Shown: one piece after another, positions 1 to 6,936 of the stretch
Layout: each line of letters begins with the position of its first letter
Position numbering within the stretch: the stretch's first letter is position 1
NCBI GenBank assembly: GCA_903918555.1
Contig: CAIXEV010000196.1
Coordinates: forward strand, 1 to 9,301
Origin: an uncultured bacterium
Lineage (GTDB): Bacteria; Planctomycetota; Phycisphaerae; Phycisphaerales; SM1A02
DNA length: 9,301 bases
Direction of reading: 5' to 3'
Made by a program: the position numbers and the translations under genes
The notes under the pieces: model-generated
Database searches by the model: none
What the model saw: only the letters and a program-made list of their open reading frames with translations
Told to the model about the DNA's origin: nothing

Positions 1-1380
1 CGACACGGTCGACGGGCTTTCGCCGTCGATCCGCTCGCGCATGAAGAGGTAGCTGCGCGCCGCGAGGTCGAAGACCAGCGAGAAGGCGTACGCGGCGCCG
101 ACGGCCTCGAAGAGACCGATCCAGAAGCTCAGGAAGAGCGCGACGAGCCGGTCCGGTCCCGACAGCGTCGCGATCATCGCCTTGTCGCCGGTCGCGATCA
201 CGGCGCCTGCGTCACCGCCCGCGAAGGCGAGGATCGCGCTGAACGCGTTCGAGCCGAGGGTGAGGACGCCCGTCACGAGGATCGAGCCGAGCGCGAGCGC
301 GACGATGCCGATCGCGAGGACGCAGAGCCAGAGGAGCGGCCGCGAGAGGACGAGCGCGCACGAGCGGGTGATCGCGTCGCCTGCGTCGCAGTCCTCGACC
401 GCGACGGCGGCGGGCATGAGCGGCGCCGCGGCGAGCGCGACGAGCGCGAGGATCGCGCCGAGGAGCGCGACCGTGAGCGGAACCACGAACAGGATGCCGC
501 TCACGAGATTCAGCACGGGAACCTGCAGGAGCAGCGCGAACGCGAGGATGACGATCGCGAGGACCGCAAAGAGCGCAAGCGGCAGGACGGGGATCGCGAC
601 GAGGTTGAGGATGCGCGCGCGGACGAAGCCGGAGCCCTCGAGCACCGAGAGGCGCCCGCCGCGGCCTGCGTGCACGGCGGCCATGCGGCAGATTCCACCG
701 CCGAAGGCGCTGAGCGACGCCAGGATGACGACCAGAGCGAGCGGGAAGATCACTGGTTCCGCGCGGATCGCTGCGGCCGGCACAGAGAAGACGGCGCTCA
801 GGATGCCCGTGACGAAACCCTCGGGATCAAGCTTGAAGACCGCGTTCACGGTCTGCTTGATCGCGAGGCGCTCGTTCTCGAGGAAGACCGTGGCCACGCC
901 GCGCGGGCCGGCTTCCTCGATCTGACGCATGACGGTGGCAGCGGACTGGCGGATGCGTCGGACTTCGCTGTCGCGGAAGTCGGACGGGCTTCCTTCGGTC
1001 GCGGCCTCGATCTCCCCGATGCGACGCGCGGCGGCCTGACGGACCGCCCCCGCGAGCTGCGAGAGGCTTGGCTCAGGCGCGAGGCCCTCGCTTCCCGCTG
1101 GAATCGACTCGAGTTCCGCAACCTCCGGACCCGCGAAGCGCCGCGCGGCCGAGCGGGCGCGCTGCTCGTCGAGCGCTTGTTCGCTCTCGGTGAGCGCGCC
1201 GGCGGAGAACCCGCGCGGACCGAACTTCGAGCCACCCGCGAGATCGACCAGGGGCGCGAGCGCAGAGATGAAGAGGACCGCGAGCAGCGCAAGCGGGAAG
1301 CGCGCGGGTTGCATCGCGCTCGTGACCGCCGAGAAGAGCGAGGCCACGCGCTGTGCCGGAGCCATCGGAGTCGGAAGCAT
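1..1380 (-). CDS. Multi-pass integral membrane protein, C-terminus cut by window edge
   Basis: The frame is open from ATG at 1380 down to base 1, giving 460 residues with no stop. Residues 28-46 form a first membrane helix. A charged, Glu/Arg/Ala-rich, probably helical stretch follows (about 62-175). Further hydrophobic segments lie near 209-230, 258-286, 288-326, 346-373 and 411-441. One hydrophilic loop reads DAITRSCALVLSRPLLWL (335-352), and the end has AARSYLFMRERIDG (440-453). From memory, planctomycete membrane proteins of unknown function carry a similar 'DA-SRS-RP' loop and an 'LLRR-VDG' tail; if so, only a few dozen residues are missing. This ATG was chosen because a TACCAT box ends 7 bases upstream; Met6 is an alternative. 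The gene starts 42 bases after the stop of the 202-residue gene and may be co-transcribed with it. A transport or stress role cannot be assigned. The long plus-strand frames here are shadows. Confidence 0.78.
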   Translation of the reverse strand, partial: MLPTPMAPAQRVASLFSAVTSAMQPARFPLALLAVLFISALAPLVDLAGGSKFGPRGFSAGALTESEQALDEQRARSAARRFAGPEVAELESIPAGSEGLAPEPSLSQLAGAVRQAAARRIGEIEAATEGSPSDFRDSEVRRIRQSAATVMRQIEEAGPRGVATVFLENERLAIKQTVNAVFKLDPEGFVTGILSAVFSVPAAAIRAEPVIFPLALVVILASLSAFGGGICRMAAVHAGRGGRLSVLEGSGFVRARILNLVAIPVLPLALFAVLAIVILAFALLLQVPVLNLVSGILFVVPLTVALLGAILALVALAAAPLMPAAVAVEDCDAGDAITRSCALVLSRPLLWLCVLAIGIVALALGSILVTGVLTLGSNAFSAILAFAGGDAGAVIATGDKAMIATLSGPDRLVALFLSFWIGLFEAVGAAYAFSLVFDLAARSYLFMRERIDGESPSTVS

Positions 1381-1387
1381 GGCGGGG

Positions 1388-1393
1388 ATGGTA
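1388..1393 (-). promoter_or_regulatory. Putative -10 box TACCAT for the membrane protein gene
   Basis: On the minus strand TACCAT is followed by 7 bases and then ATG at 1380, with no purine-rich ribosome site between. A transcript starting about 7 bases after the box would begin at or next to the ATG. The surroundings closely match the promoter of the M20 peptidase gene at 2507-2529. No -35 element is evident. Confidence 0.5.
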
Positions 1394-1422
1394 CGGAATC
1401 GCGCCGCGCGTTGCCGCGCCCG

Positions 1423-2031
1423 CTAGCCGCCACGCGCGGCGAGCCTGAGTTCACGCGCGGCGTCGCCGAGGATCCATCGCGAGAGCGGCTCGTCGCGCGC
1501 GTCGGTTGCTGTCATGTTGTGAAGCAGCGTCTCGGCGTAGAACCGGGCGTCGCCGGGGTCGATGCCTTGGATGCCGGGGCCGAGCGCGGCGAGCAGGAAG
1601 ACATGAAGCGACCACGGACGGTTGGTCGAGTTGTCGGGCTGGGTGTGCTCGATGTGCCAGCGCGCGGCTGCCTCGAGGCGCGCCTTGGCGGATGGCGGGA
1701 GGCGCGGGTTGCGCTCGCGCACGAGACGGTGGAGCGCGTGCAGCGCCGACAGCTCGCACTCGGCCCAGACCTCGATCGCGAGGTAGCCATCGGGCGCGAG
1801 GAGCGGTCCGTCCGCGGGGACGAGGGTCGATGGACCGACGGAACCCTGCGTTGCCGCGGCCGCGGGACGCGCGGCGCCGAGCCAGCCGAGGTCGATCGCT
1901 TCTCCGGCGCACGCACGCCAGAGCCGCTGCTCGCCGCGCTCGCCCGAAAGAAGCGTCTTCTCGGGCGGAAGCGACGCCGGATCGGCCAGGCCGAGGTGCT
2001 CGAGGTGTTGGATCCAGGCATCGATTCGCAT
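1423..2031 (-). CDS. Conserved-looking hypothetical protein, 202 aa
   Basis: The frame runs from ATG at 2031 to TAG at 1423-1425. The protein starts MRIDAWIQHLEHLGLADP and looks soluble, mostly helical, with no signal peptide. The centre (about 86-110) is rich in Ala, Leu and Glu. A likely conserved core, ARWHIEHTQPDNSTNRPW (about 126-143), is followed by a hydrophobic stretch and a second block with ARFYAETLLHN. The pattern of His, Trp, Asp and Asn resembles a conserved site, but I do not recognise the family. The open frame continues upstream past 2031, yet the residues there are low-quality antisense of the divergent and peptidase genes, so the ATG at 2031 is preferred. It is divergent from the zinc-ribbon gene (102 bases between starts) and 42 bases upstream of the membrane protein gene. 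That suggests a two-gene minus-strand unit. Confidence 0.75.
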   Translation of the reverse strand: MRIDAWIQHLEHLGLADPASLPPEKTLLSGERGEQRLWRACAGEAIDLGWLGAARPAAAATQGSVGPSTLVPADGPLLAPDGYLAIEVWAECELSALHALHRLVRERNPRLPPSAKARLEAAARWHIEHTQPDNSTNRPWSLHVFLLAALGPGIQGIDPGDARFYAETLLHNMTATDARDEPLSRWILGDAARELRLAARGG

Positions 2032-2053
2032 TGGATTCGCCCGCAGGAACGGA

Positions 2054-2059
2054 ATCGTA
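2054..2059 (-). promoter_or_regulatory. Putative -10 box TACGAT for the 202-aa gene
   Basis: On the minus strand TACGAT lies 22 bases before ATG 2031, so a short leader of about 15 bases would result. It has the TAnnnT form seen before several other genes here, but its spacing is the outlier. No Shine-Dalgarno-like sequence separates it from the start. Confidence 0.3.
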
Positions 2060-2099
2060 CGGCGGGCGCCCGAGTTTGCGCGGGAAGGTGCGATTCCAC

Positions 2100-2127
2100 T
2101 TGGCGCTTTGCGATGCGGTGCTATCCT
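2100..2127 (+). promoter_or_regulatory. Putative promoter of the zinc-ribbon gene (TTGGCG / TATCCT)
   Basis: TTGGCG at 2100-2105 and TATCCT at 2122-2127 are 16 bases apart, an acceptable sigma-70-type arrangement. Only 6 bases separate the -10 box from ATG 2134, so the mRNA would be leaderless or nearly so. It shares the 102-base divergent interval with the promoter of the 202-residue gene. Confidence 0.5.
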
Positions 2128-2133
2128 CGGATC

Positions 2134-2463
2134 ATGGCGATTCGCGCTCGGGATCTCTCGAGGTTGCATCAGCGGCAGTGCGTCGCGTGCGGGTATGCAG
2201 GTCGTTTCGTCGACCGCGCCGGCCAGACCCACTGCCCGCGTTGTGCCTGCGATTTCACCGAGCGGCCGCCCAGAAGCTACGCCGAGATGGAGGGGATCGA
2301 CCAGCTCGAGCCCGTCGCCAAGCGACGCGCGCTGCGCCTGGAGAGCGACCCGCCGGCGCGCGAGTGGCGGCTGGTCGAGCGTTGGCTGCTGTTCCTGTTC
2401 GGCATGCTTGCGATCGGGATCTCGGTGTTCGCGATCGGGATGGCCGCGATCGTGACGGGCTGA
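2134..2463 (+). CDS. Small zinc-ribbon protein with C-terminal transmembrane helix, 109 aa
   Basis: The protein begins MAIRARDLSRLHQRQC. Two cysteine pairs, Cys16-Val-Ala-Cys19 and Cys34-Pro-Arg-Cys37, form a typical zinc ribbon (residues 14-41); Cys39 is extra. A charged linker follows (about 44-82, with an RSYAEMEGID stretch). The last 25 or so residues, from WLLFLFGMLAIGISVFAIGM, form one hydrophobic helix. The predicted layout is a cytoplasmic zinc ribbon tethered to the membrane by a tail anchor. Small proteins of this shape often act as adaptors or regulators, but no partner is visible and the role is unknown. ATG 2134 is preferred over an in-frame ATG at 2113 because the latter lies upstream of the -10 box. 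The stop is 63 bases before the M20 peptidase start, and that gene seems to have its own promoter. Confidence 0.75.
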   Translation: MAIRARDLSRLHQRQCVACGYAGRFVDRAGQTHCPRCACDFTERPPRSYAEMEGIDQLEPVAKRRALRLESDPPAREWRLVERWLLFLFGMLAIGISVFAIGMAAIVTG

Positions 2464-2469
2464 CCGCGG

Positions 2470-2503
2470 TCGCCGCGGGTATCGCCGCGGAGGATCGCCG
2501 CGG
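2470..2503 (+). repeat. Three copies of a 9-bp word upstream of the M20 gene
   Basis: TCGCCGCGG occurs at 2470-2478, 2482-2490 and 2495-2503, with 12- and 13-base periods, in the 63-base gap between the zinc-ribbon stop and the peptidase start. Each contains the palindrome CCGCGG. The last copy ends 10 bases before the putative -10 box, where an activator or repressor could bind. In DNA this GC-rich chance repetition is possible. Confidence 0.45.
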
Positions 2504-2513
2504 CCTGATTCCG

Positions 2514-2519
2514 TACACT
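2514..2519 (+). promoter_or_regulatory. Putative -10 box TACACT for the M20 peptidase gene
   Basis: TACACT ends 7 bases before ATG 2527, and no Shine-Dalgarno-like sequence lies between. The interval 2507-2529 matches the minus-strand start region at 1400-1378 in 19 of 23 positions, including the ATG at the same distance. No convincing -35 box is seen. Confidence 0.5.
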
Positions 2520-2526
2520 CCGCGAC

Positions 2527-3972
2527 ATGAGCACGAGTTCTCCCTCGCAGCCGCATGCGGCTTCGTCGCTTCCGCCCGTCGCCTCGCTTCTTGCCGAAGT
2601 GGACCGCGGCTTCGGACGCTCGGTCGAGCGCCTCGCCGACTTCCTCCGCATCCCGAGCGTGAGCACCGATCCGGCGTACGACGCGGAGACGCGGCGCTGC
2701 GCGGAGTGGCTCGTCGCGGAACTGCGCGGACTCGGATTCACCGCGGAGGCGGCGAAGACGATCGGCCACCCGATGGTGGTCGCGCATCATCCGGGAGTCG
2801 GCCCCGACGCGGCGAAGCGGCCGCGGATCCTCTACTACGGCCACTACGACGTGCAGCCGGCCGATCCGGTCGAACTCTGGACGAGCCCGCCGTTCGAGCC
2901 TGCGGTCGTCGATGGTCCGCGCGGCAAGCGGATCGTGGCCCGCGGCGCCGTGGACGACAAGGGACAGGTGATGGGCATCGTCGAGGCGCTGCGCGCGTGG
3001 CATGCCGTCGCGGGCGGACCGCCCTGCCCTGTCACGCTGATGATCGAGGGCGAGGAGGAGTCCGGCAGCAAGAGCCTCGAGCCGTTCATGCACGAGGCGA
3101 AGTCGCGGCTCGCGGCCGATGTGTGCGTGGTGAGCGACACCGGCATGTGGGATGTGACGACTCCCGCGATCACCACGCGCCTGCGCGGCCTCGTCTACAT
3201 GGAGGTCACCGTGCACGGCCCGACGCGCGATCTCCACAGCGGCATGTACGGCGGCGCCGTGCCGAACCCGATCAATGTGCTCGCGAAGATCCTCGCGGAG
3301 CTGCACGACGCGGAGCGCCGCGTGACGATCCCGGGCTTCTACGACGGCGTGGGCGAGCTTCCCGCCGCTACGAAGTCGCAGTGGGATTCGCTCGGTTTCG
3401 ACGAGGGCGAGTTCCTCGGCGACATCGGACTCAAGTCCGGGTTCGGCGAGCGCGGACACTCGACGCTCGAGCGGACCTGGTCGCGCCCGACCTGCGATGT
3501 GAACGGCATCTTCGGCGGCTACACCGGCAAGGGCGCGAAGACCGTGATCGCCGCGCACGCGACCGCGAAGGTCAGCTTCCGCCTTGTCTCGAGGCAAGAC
3601 CCGGCCAGGATCGCGGCGGCTTTCGAGGCGTTTGTCCGCGCGCGGCTTCCCGAGGGCTGCCGAGCGGAGTTCGAGAGCCACGGCGGCAATCCCGCGATCG
3701 AGGTCAGCGAGAACTCGCGCTACCTCGGGGCGGCCGAGCGCGGCCTGCGCACGGTGTTCGGGAAGGCGCCGCTCCTGATCGGCACCGGCGGCAGCATTCC
3801 CGCGGTCGGCTCGATCGGGCGGATCCTCGGCATGGACTCGCTCCTCGTCGGATTCGGCCTCGATGACGATTGCGTCCACTCGCCGAACGAGAAGTTCGAG
3901 CTTGCGTGCTACCAGAACGCCATCCGCAGCCATGCGGCGATGCTTGCCGAATTCGCCGGACTTCCGCGCTGA
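2527..3972 (+). CDS. M20 family dinuclear zinc metallopeptidase (dipeptidase / carboxypeptidase type)
   Basis: This 481-residue protein has the complete M20 signature in the order known for the CNDP/carnosine-dipeptidase branch. GHYDVQP (105-111) gives His106 and Asp108. AVDDKG (141-146) gives the bridging Asp. EGEEESGS (174-181) gives the catalytic Glu177 and metal ligand Glu178. Asp204 lies in VVSDTG, and His451 in the C-terminal HSPNEK motif. The insert carries VHGPTRDLHSG (229-239), whose His230 matches the dimer-contributed active-site histidine of this family, and GTGGSIP (419-425) fits the substrate-carboxylate loop. The length is normal and nothing looks broken. There is no signal peptide, so it is probably a cytosolic enzyme cleaving dipeptides or related amide bonds; the exact substrate is not readable. 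It appears to be a single-gene unit with its own promoter, facing the convergent 75-residue gene 17 bases after its stop. Confidence 0.93.
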   Translation: MSTSSPSQPHAASSLPPVASLLAEVDRGFGRSVERLADFLRIPSVSTDPAYDAETRRCAEWLVAELRGLGFTAEAAKTIGHPMVVAHHPGVGPDAAKRPRILYYGHYDVQPADPVELWTSPPFEPAVVDGPRGKRIVARGAVDDKGQVMGIVEALRAWHAVAGGPPCPVTLMIEGEEESGSKSLEPFMHEAKSRLAADVCVVSDTGMWDVTTPAITTRLRGLVYMEVTVHGPTRDLHSGMYGGAVPNPINVLAKILAELHDAERRVTIPGFYDGVGELPAATKSQWDSLGFDEGEFLGDIGLKSGFGERGHSTLERTWSRPTCDVNGIFGGYTGKGAKTVIAAHATAKVSFRLVSRQDPARIAAAFEAFVRARLPEGCRAEFESHGGNPAIEVSENSRYLGAAERGLRTVFGKAPLLIGTGGSIPAVGSIGRILGMDSLLVGFGLDDDCVHSPNEKFELACYQNAIRSHAAMLAEFAGLPR

Positions 3973-3989
3973 ACGGACCTCCCGCGGGC

Positions 3990-4217
3990 TCACAGCGGGT
4001 CGGGCCAGACATCGTTGCCGCCGCCGTTCTTGCGGGTGGCCTGCTCGCGTTTCGCGTTCTCCAGCGGCGCCTCGAAGTGGCGGCGGATGCGTCTGGTCTC
4101 GGTGATCAACTTGACGAACCGATGCGAGTCGTCGATGCGTACGGCCATGACCCCGAGGACAAGCACGCCCACGAGGTAGGTGAACCCGACCGAGACGATC
4201 ACCGCGAGCACGGTCAT
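3990..4217 (-). CDS. Small single-span membrane protein, 75 aa, unknown
   Basis: The frame runs from ATG 4217 to TGA at 3992-3990. The N-terminal 28 residues (MTVLAVIVSVGFTYLVGVLV...) form one hydrophobic helix. A basic, charged tail follows, with RIDDSHRFVKLITETRRIRRHFEAP and WPDPL at the end (residues 27-75). Codon third positions are strongly G/C, as in neighbouring genes, and the hydrophobic-then-basic design is coherent, which supports a real gene despite its size. It is convergent with the M20 gene (17 bases apart) and divergent from the exported 868-residue protein (78 bases between starts). It could be an N-terminally anchored accessory subunit, but the family is not recognised. A GATCTT box ends 6 bases before the ATG; GGGAGG lies farther upstream, too distant for an ideal ribosome site. 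A longer antisense frame upstream of 4217 is not credible. Confidence 0.6.
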   Translation of the reverse strand: MTVLAVIVSVGFTYLVGVLVLGVMAVRIDDSHRFVKLITETRRIRRHFEAPLENAKREQATRKNGGGNDVWPDPL

Positions 4218-4223
4218 GTGGGG

Positions 4224-4229
4224 AAGATC
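4224..4229 (-). promoter_or_regulatory. Possible -10-like box GATCTT for the 75-aa gene
   Basis: GATCTT on the minus strand ends 6 bases before ATG 4217, the same geometry as the stronger boxes in this window. The first base is G rather than T, which is a poor match, so support is weak. Confidence 0.25.
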
Positions 4230-4276
4230 GGCCTCCCGGTGGCGGCGATTGAGCGCAACGCGGCGGAATGCGCGGG

Positions 4277-4282
4277 TACACT
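4277..4282 (+). promoter_or_regulatory. Putative -10 box TACACT for the ABC operon
   Basis: TACACT, the same hexamer as before the M20 gene, ends 13 bases before ATG 4296, predicting a leader of about 6 bases. The nearest -35-like word (TTGAGC, 4249-4254) is 22 bases away, too far for a standard sigma-70 promoter. Confidence 0.45.
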
Positions 4283-4295
4283 CTCGGACTGATTC

Positions 4296-6902
4296 ATGCT
4301 TTGCGGACCTTGCCGTCTGTTCCTCCTGCTCATGCTCGGCGTCCTCGGGATTCTCGGGAGCGCCGGGCGCGCTGCGGCCGCCGACATCGATGTCAAGTTG
4401 GTGCACTTCGGCACGGGCGACATCGCCCGCGGCGGCGACACGCTCGCGATCCAGCTCGAGTTCCGCAGCGCGCTTGACCGCGTGATCGAGATCGAGGCGG
4501 TGCTTGAGCTCGAGAACGCGGACCGCGACATCGCTGAGTTCTCGCGCACCTTCGTGCTGAACCCGGGACAGGCGCAGCGGCGCTGGGTGTACGGCGCGCT
4601 GCCCCCGATGGGCGAGGGAACGCTGCTCGGCTCCGTCTTCGACCTGCGTCTCTACGAGCTGCGGGGCGGCGAGCGCGTGCGCGACCTCGGCACCGCGAAG
4701 CTCGGCCCGACGGTCGCCGAGAACACGCCGATCATCCTCACGCCCGAAGTCGACGCGCTGCTCGTGATCGGCTCGCGCAAGCTCGGCCTCGACATGCTCG
4801 AGCCGCTGAACCAGGCCGATGTGCGTCCGTCGATGCACCAGGCGACGCGCATCGCGCTCGTCAAGGAAGCGGACGCGCTGCCCGACCGGACCGAGGGCTT
4901 CGCGCCGTTCCGCGCCATCATCTGGGCGAGCGGCGCGATCGCGCCGACGCGGCTCAGCGAGGAGACGGCGCAGGCGCTGACGGAGTGGATTCGCCGCGGC
5001 GGGACCTTCGTCGTCGCGCTGCCTGCCGCGGGCGACCCGTGGTCGCTCGGCTCGCCCGACGCGAACCCGCTCAGCGGCATCCTCCCGGCGGTCGCGCCGA
5101 GGCGAATCGAAGGCGTGAAGGTGCGCGACCTCATCCAGATGCTCTCGGTGCGCGACGACCTGCGCGACCCCGAGGCGACGCTTCGAATCGCGGCCTTCGA
5201 CCCCGCCACGCTACCGCGCGGCTGGCGTCCGTTCATCGCCGTTCCCGCGCGGCGCAATCCTGACGGGACGCCCGTGATTGCCGAAGGAAGCCCCGATGGA
5301 CTTGTGGTCGGCGTGCGCCGATCGCTCGGATTCGGCAGCGTCACGGTGCTCGGCCTCGATGTCGATGAACTCGCGAGCCGGTCGCTGCAGAACCCGATTC
5401 TGCCTCAGGTCGATGTCTTCTGGAACCGCGTGATCGGGCTGCGCGCGGATACGCCGAGCGGCGCGGAGCTCAACGCGCTCGAGGCGGAGTCGCGCGCGGT
5501 GACGGGCGGCTACACGCGTGGCGTCGACATCGGACGCGCGGTCTCGGGCGAGATCGGTCTCGCCGGGCAGGCGGCCGTCGGCGTGCTTGCCGCGACGGCG
5601 GTGTTCGCGCTGTACTGGCTCCTCGCGGGCCCGATCGGTTTCGCGGCGCTCAAGGCGATGAAGCGCGAGCGCTGGTCGTGGGTGGGCTATGTCGCGATTG
5701 CCGCGGTCTTCAGCGTGGGAATTCTCTTGATCGGCGGGCCGCTCGCCGGGCGTTCGGCGCGGATCCAGCACATGACCGTGCTCGACATGGTCGAGCCTGC
5801 GAAGGGCGAATCGGATCTCGACAAGATCCAGCACAGGCGCGCGACGAGCTGGTTCTCGCTCTTCTCGCCCGGCTACGGCACCGTCGAGGTCGCGCTCGAC
5901 CCGAAGGGCGACACGGGCGTTCGCAACCAGCTCAAGTCGTGGCGCGCGTTCTCCTCGGATGCAGAGGGATTCCCGAGCCGCGAGCGCTATCGCGTGCCGC
6001 TCGACGCCCCCGCGACGCTCGAGGTTCCGTCGCGCGCCACATCGATCGACTTCGAGGGGCGCTGGCTTGGCGCGGTGGATCCGAAGTGGGGACTGTTCCC
6101 CCGCGCGACCGTGCCGGTCGAGGTGACGGTCGACCGTTCGTCGAGCCCGGCCACGATCTCGATCAAGGGAGAGCTCGTGCACTCCCTCCCCGGCGCGCTG
6201 CGCGATGTGCAGCTCCTCCATGTCTGGCCTGTGCGCAATCCGCTTCCGACGCTGACCGCGGACGGCAAGGCGATGTCGCGCCGTCAGCCGGGTCAGATGC
6301 CGAATCGCGGGGCGCTGGTCGCGCTTCAGGACTGGTCGCCCGGCCAGCCGCTGCGACTTGATGCGCTGCTCGAGCCGAAGCCGATCTCGGATCGCAGCCT
6401 GCAGGCGGCGCTCTCGCAGCGCTACTACGACACGCTGTACGCGGCGGCCCGCAATCTCGGGCAGGGATTCGGAATCTCAACGGATACCGTCGATCCGCAG
6501 CAGGCGACCGAGATTCTGTCGTTCTACTCGATGCTGCCGCCACCGCCGTACATCCGCAATCCACCGAGAGATGTCAAGGTGCTGCGCGTGGCGCGCAACG
6601 CGGGACGGGAGCTCGACCTCGCGAAGTGGTTCACCGAGCCCTGCATCGTGGTCATGGGGCGCCTCGACAATGTGCCGCTGCCCTACCCGGTGCTCGTCGA
6701 CGGCGAGGAGGTCGAGTCGACGGGTTCGGTGCATGTGCGCTGGGTGCTGCCGCTTCCGGATGATCCGTCGTGGATCGTGCCCGAGCGGATCGTGCGCGCG
6801 GGCACGGACGACGCGATCAAGGATGGGACGGGCACGCGCGAGGACGACGAGCCGGGTGAACCAGAGGCTGGCGAGTCGGGCGCCGCGGGGTCCGAAGGCT
6901 GA
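4296..6902 (+). CDS. Exported membrane protein with amidotransferase-like fold, ABC-operon partner, 868 aa
   Basis: Residues 1-29 form a Sec signal peptide (hydrophobic core 8-20, probable cleavage after an AAA near 29). Residues 30-140 look like a beta-rich domain. Residues 150-355 read as a class I amidotransferase-like or flavodoxin-like fold: LLVIGSRKLGL, then FRAIIWASG, then ALTEWIRRGGTFVVALP (227-243), and GFGSVTVLGLDVDEL. Only Cys3, Cys6 and Cys783 exist, so the catalytic cysteine of true amidotransferases is absent and this domain probably binds rather than catalyses. Two membrane helices follow (about 424-450, with YWLLAGPIGFAALK, and 462-484). A beta-rich extracytoplasmic region comes next (490-835), then an acidic disordered tail (840-868). 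It is the first gene of an operon with an ABC ATPase 34 bases on. From memory, planctomycetes and gliding-type (GldG-like) exporters pair such proteins with an ATPase. A role as an exporter accessory or sensor subunit is inference. Confidence 0.85.
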   Translation: MLCGPCRLFLLLMLGVLGILGSAGRAAAADIDVKLVHFGTGDIARGGDTLAIQLEFRSALDRVIEIEAVLELENADRDIAEFSRTFVLNPGQAQRRWVYGALPPMGEGTLLGSVFDLRLYELRGGERVRDLGTAKLGPTVAENTPIILTPEVDALLVIGSRKLGLDMLEPLNQADVRPSMHQATRIALVKEADALPDRTEGFAPFRAIIWASGAIAPTRLSEETAQALTEWIRRGGTFVVALPAAGDPWSLGSPDANPLSGILPAVAPRRIEGVKVRDLIQMLSVRDDLRDPEATLRIAAFDPATLPRGWRPFIAVPARRNPDGTPVIAEGSPDGLVVGVRRSLGFGSVTVLGLDVDELASRSLQNPILPQVDVFWNRVIGLRADTPSGAELNALEAESRAVTGGYTRGVDIGRAVSGEIGLAGQAAVGVLAATAVFALYWLLAGPIGFAALKAMKRERWSWVGYVAIAAVFSVGILLIGGPLAGRSARIQHMTVLDMVEPAKGESDLDKIQHRRATSWFSLFSPGYGTVEVALDPKGDTGVRNQLKSWRAFSSDAEGFPSRERYRVPLDAPATLEVPSRATSIDFEGRWLGAVDPKWGLFPRATVPVEVTVDRSSSPATISIKGELVHSLPGALRDVQLLHVWPVRNPLPTLTADGKAMSRRQPGQMPNRGALVALQDWSPGQPLRLDALLEPKPISDRSLQAALSQRYYDTLYAAARNLGQGFGISTDTVDPQQATEILSFYSMLPPPPYIRNPPRDVKVLRVARNAGRELDLAKWFTEPCIVVMGRLDNVPLPYPVLVDGEEVESTGSVHVRWVLPLPDDPSWIVPERIVRAGTDDAIKDGTGTREDDEPGEPEAGESGAAGSEG

Positions 6903-6924
6903 GACGAGTGCGAAGACGAAGTGC

Positions 6925-6929
6925 GAGGG
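6925..6929 (+). promoter_or_regulatory. Shine-Dalgarno GAGGG for the ABC ATPase
   Basis: GAGGG lies 7 bases before ATG 6937 and selects this start over Met3 at 6943. It contrasts with the operon-first genes, which lack such a site. Confidence 0.65.
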
Positions 6930-6936
6930 TGCAAGC

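Noticed and set aside
182..925. A 247-residue plus-strand frame rich in Ser, Arg, Thr and Ala
   Set aside because: It is the antisense shadow of the membrane protein, whose hydrophobic segments on the minus strand are coherent across the region.
2113..2136. An upstream in-frame ATG for the zinc-ribbon gene at 2113
   Set aside because: It precedes the putative -10 box (2122-2127), so the predicted transcript would not include it.
670..2463. A 597-residue plus-strand frame ending in the zinc-ribbon protein
   Set aside because: Upstream of 2134 it is antisense to the membrane protein and the 202-residue gene and is a charged low-complexity run. Only the last 109 residues are credible.
1506..3866. 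A 786-residue plus-strand frame overlapping four genes
   Set aside because: It is an Arg/Ala-rich out-of-frame reading through the 202-residue, zinc-ribbon and M20 genes, with no motif.
3973..3999. A possible bidirectional terminator between the M20 gene and the 75-residue gene
   Set aside because: Only CCCGCGGG and a 5-base stem can be formed and no T-tract is present; this is expected by chance in GC-rich DNA.
1423..4281. A 952-residue open frame on the minus strand
   Set aside because: Only its last 202 residues (from ATG 2031) look like a protein. The rest is low-complexity Arg/Ala-rich antisense of the well-supported M20 peptidase and zinc-ribbon genes, as expected in GC-rich DNA.
3870..4292. 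A 140-residue plus-strand frame covering the end of the M20 gene and the intergenic region
   Set aside because: It is out of frame with the peptidase and antisense to the more plausible 75-residue membrane protein.
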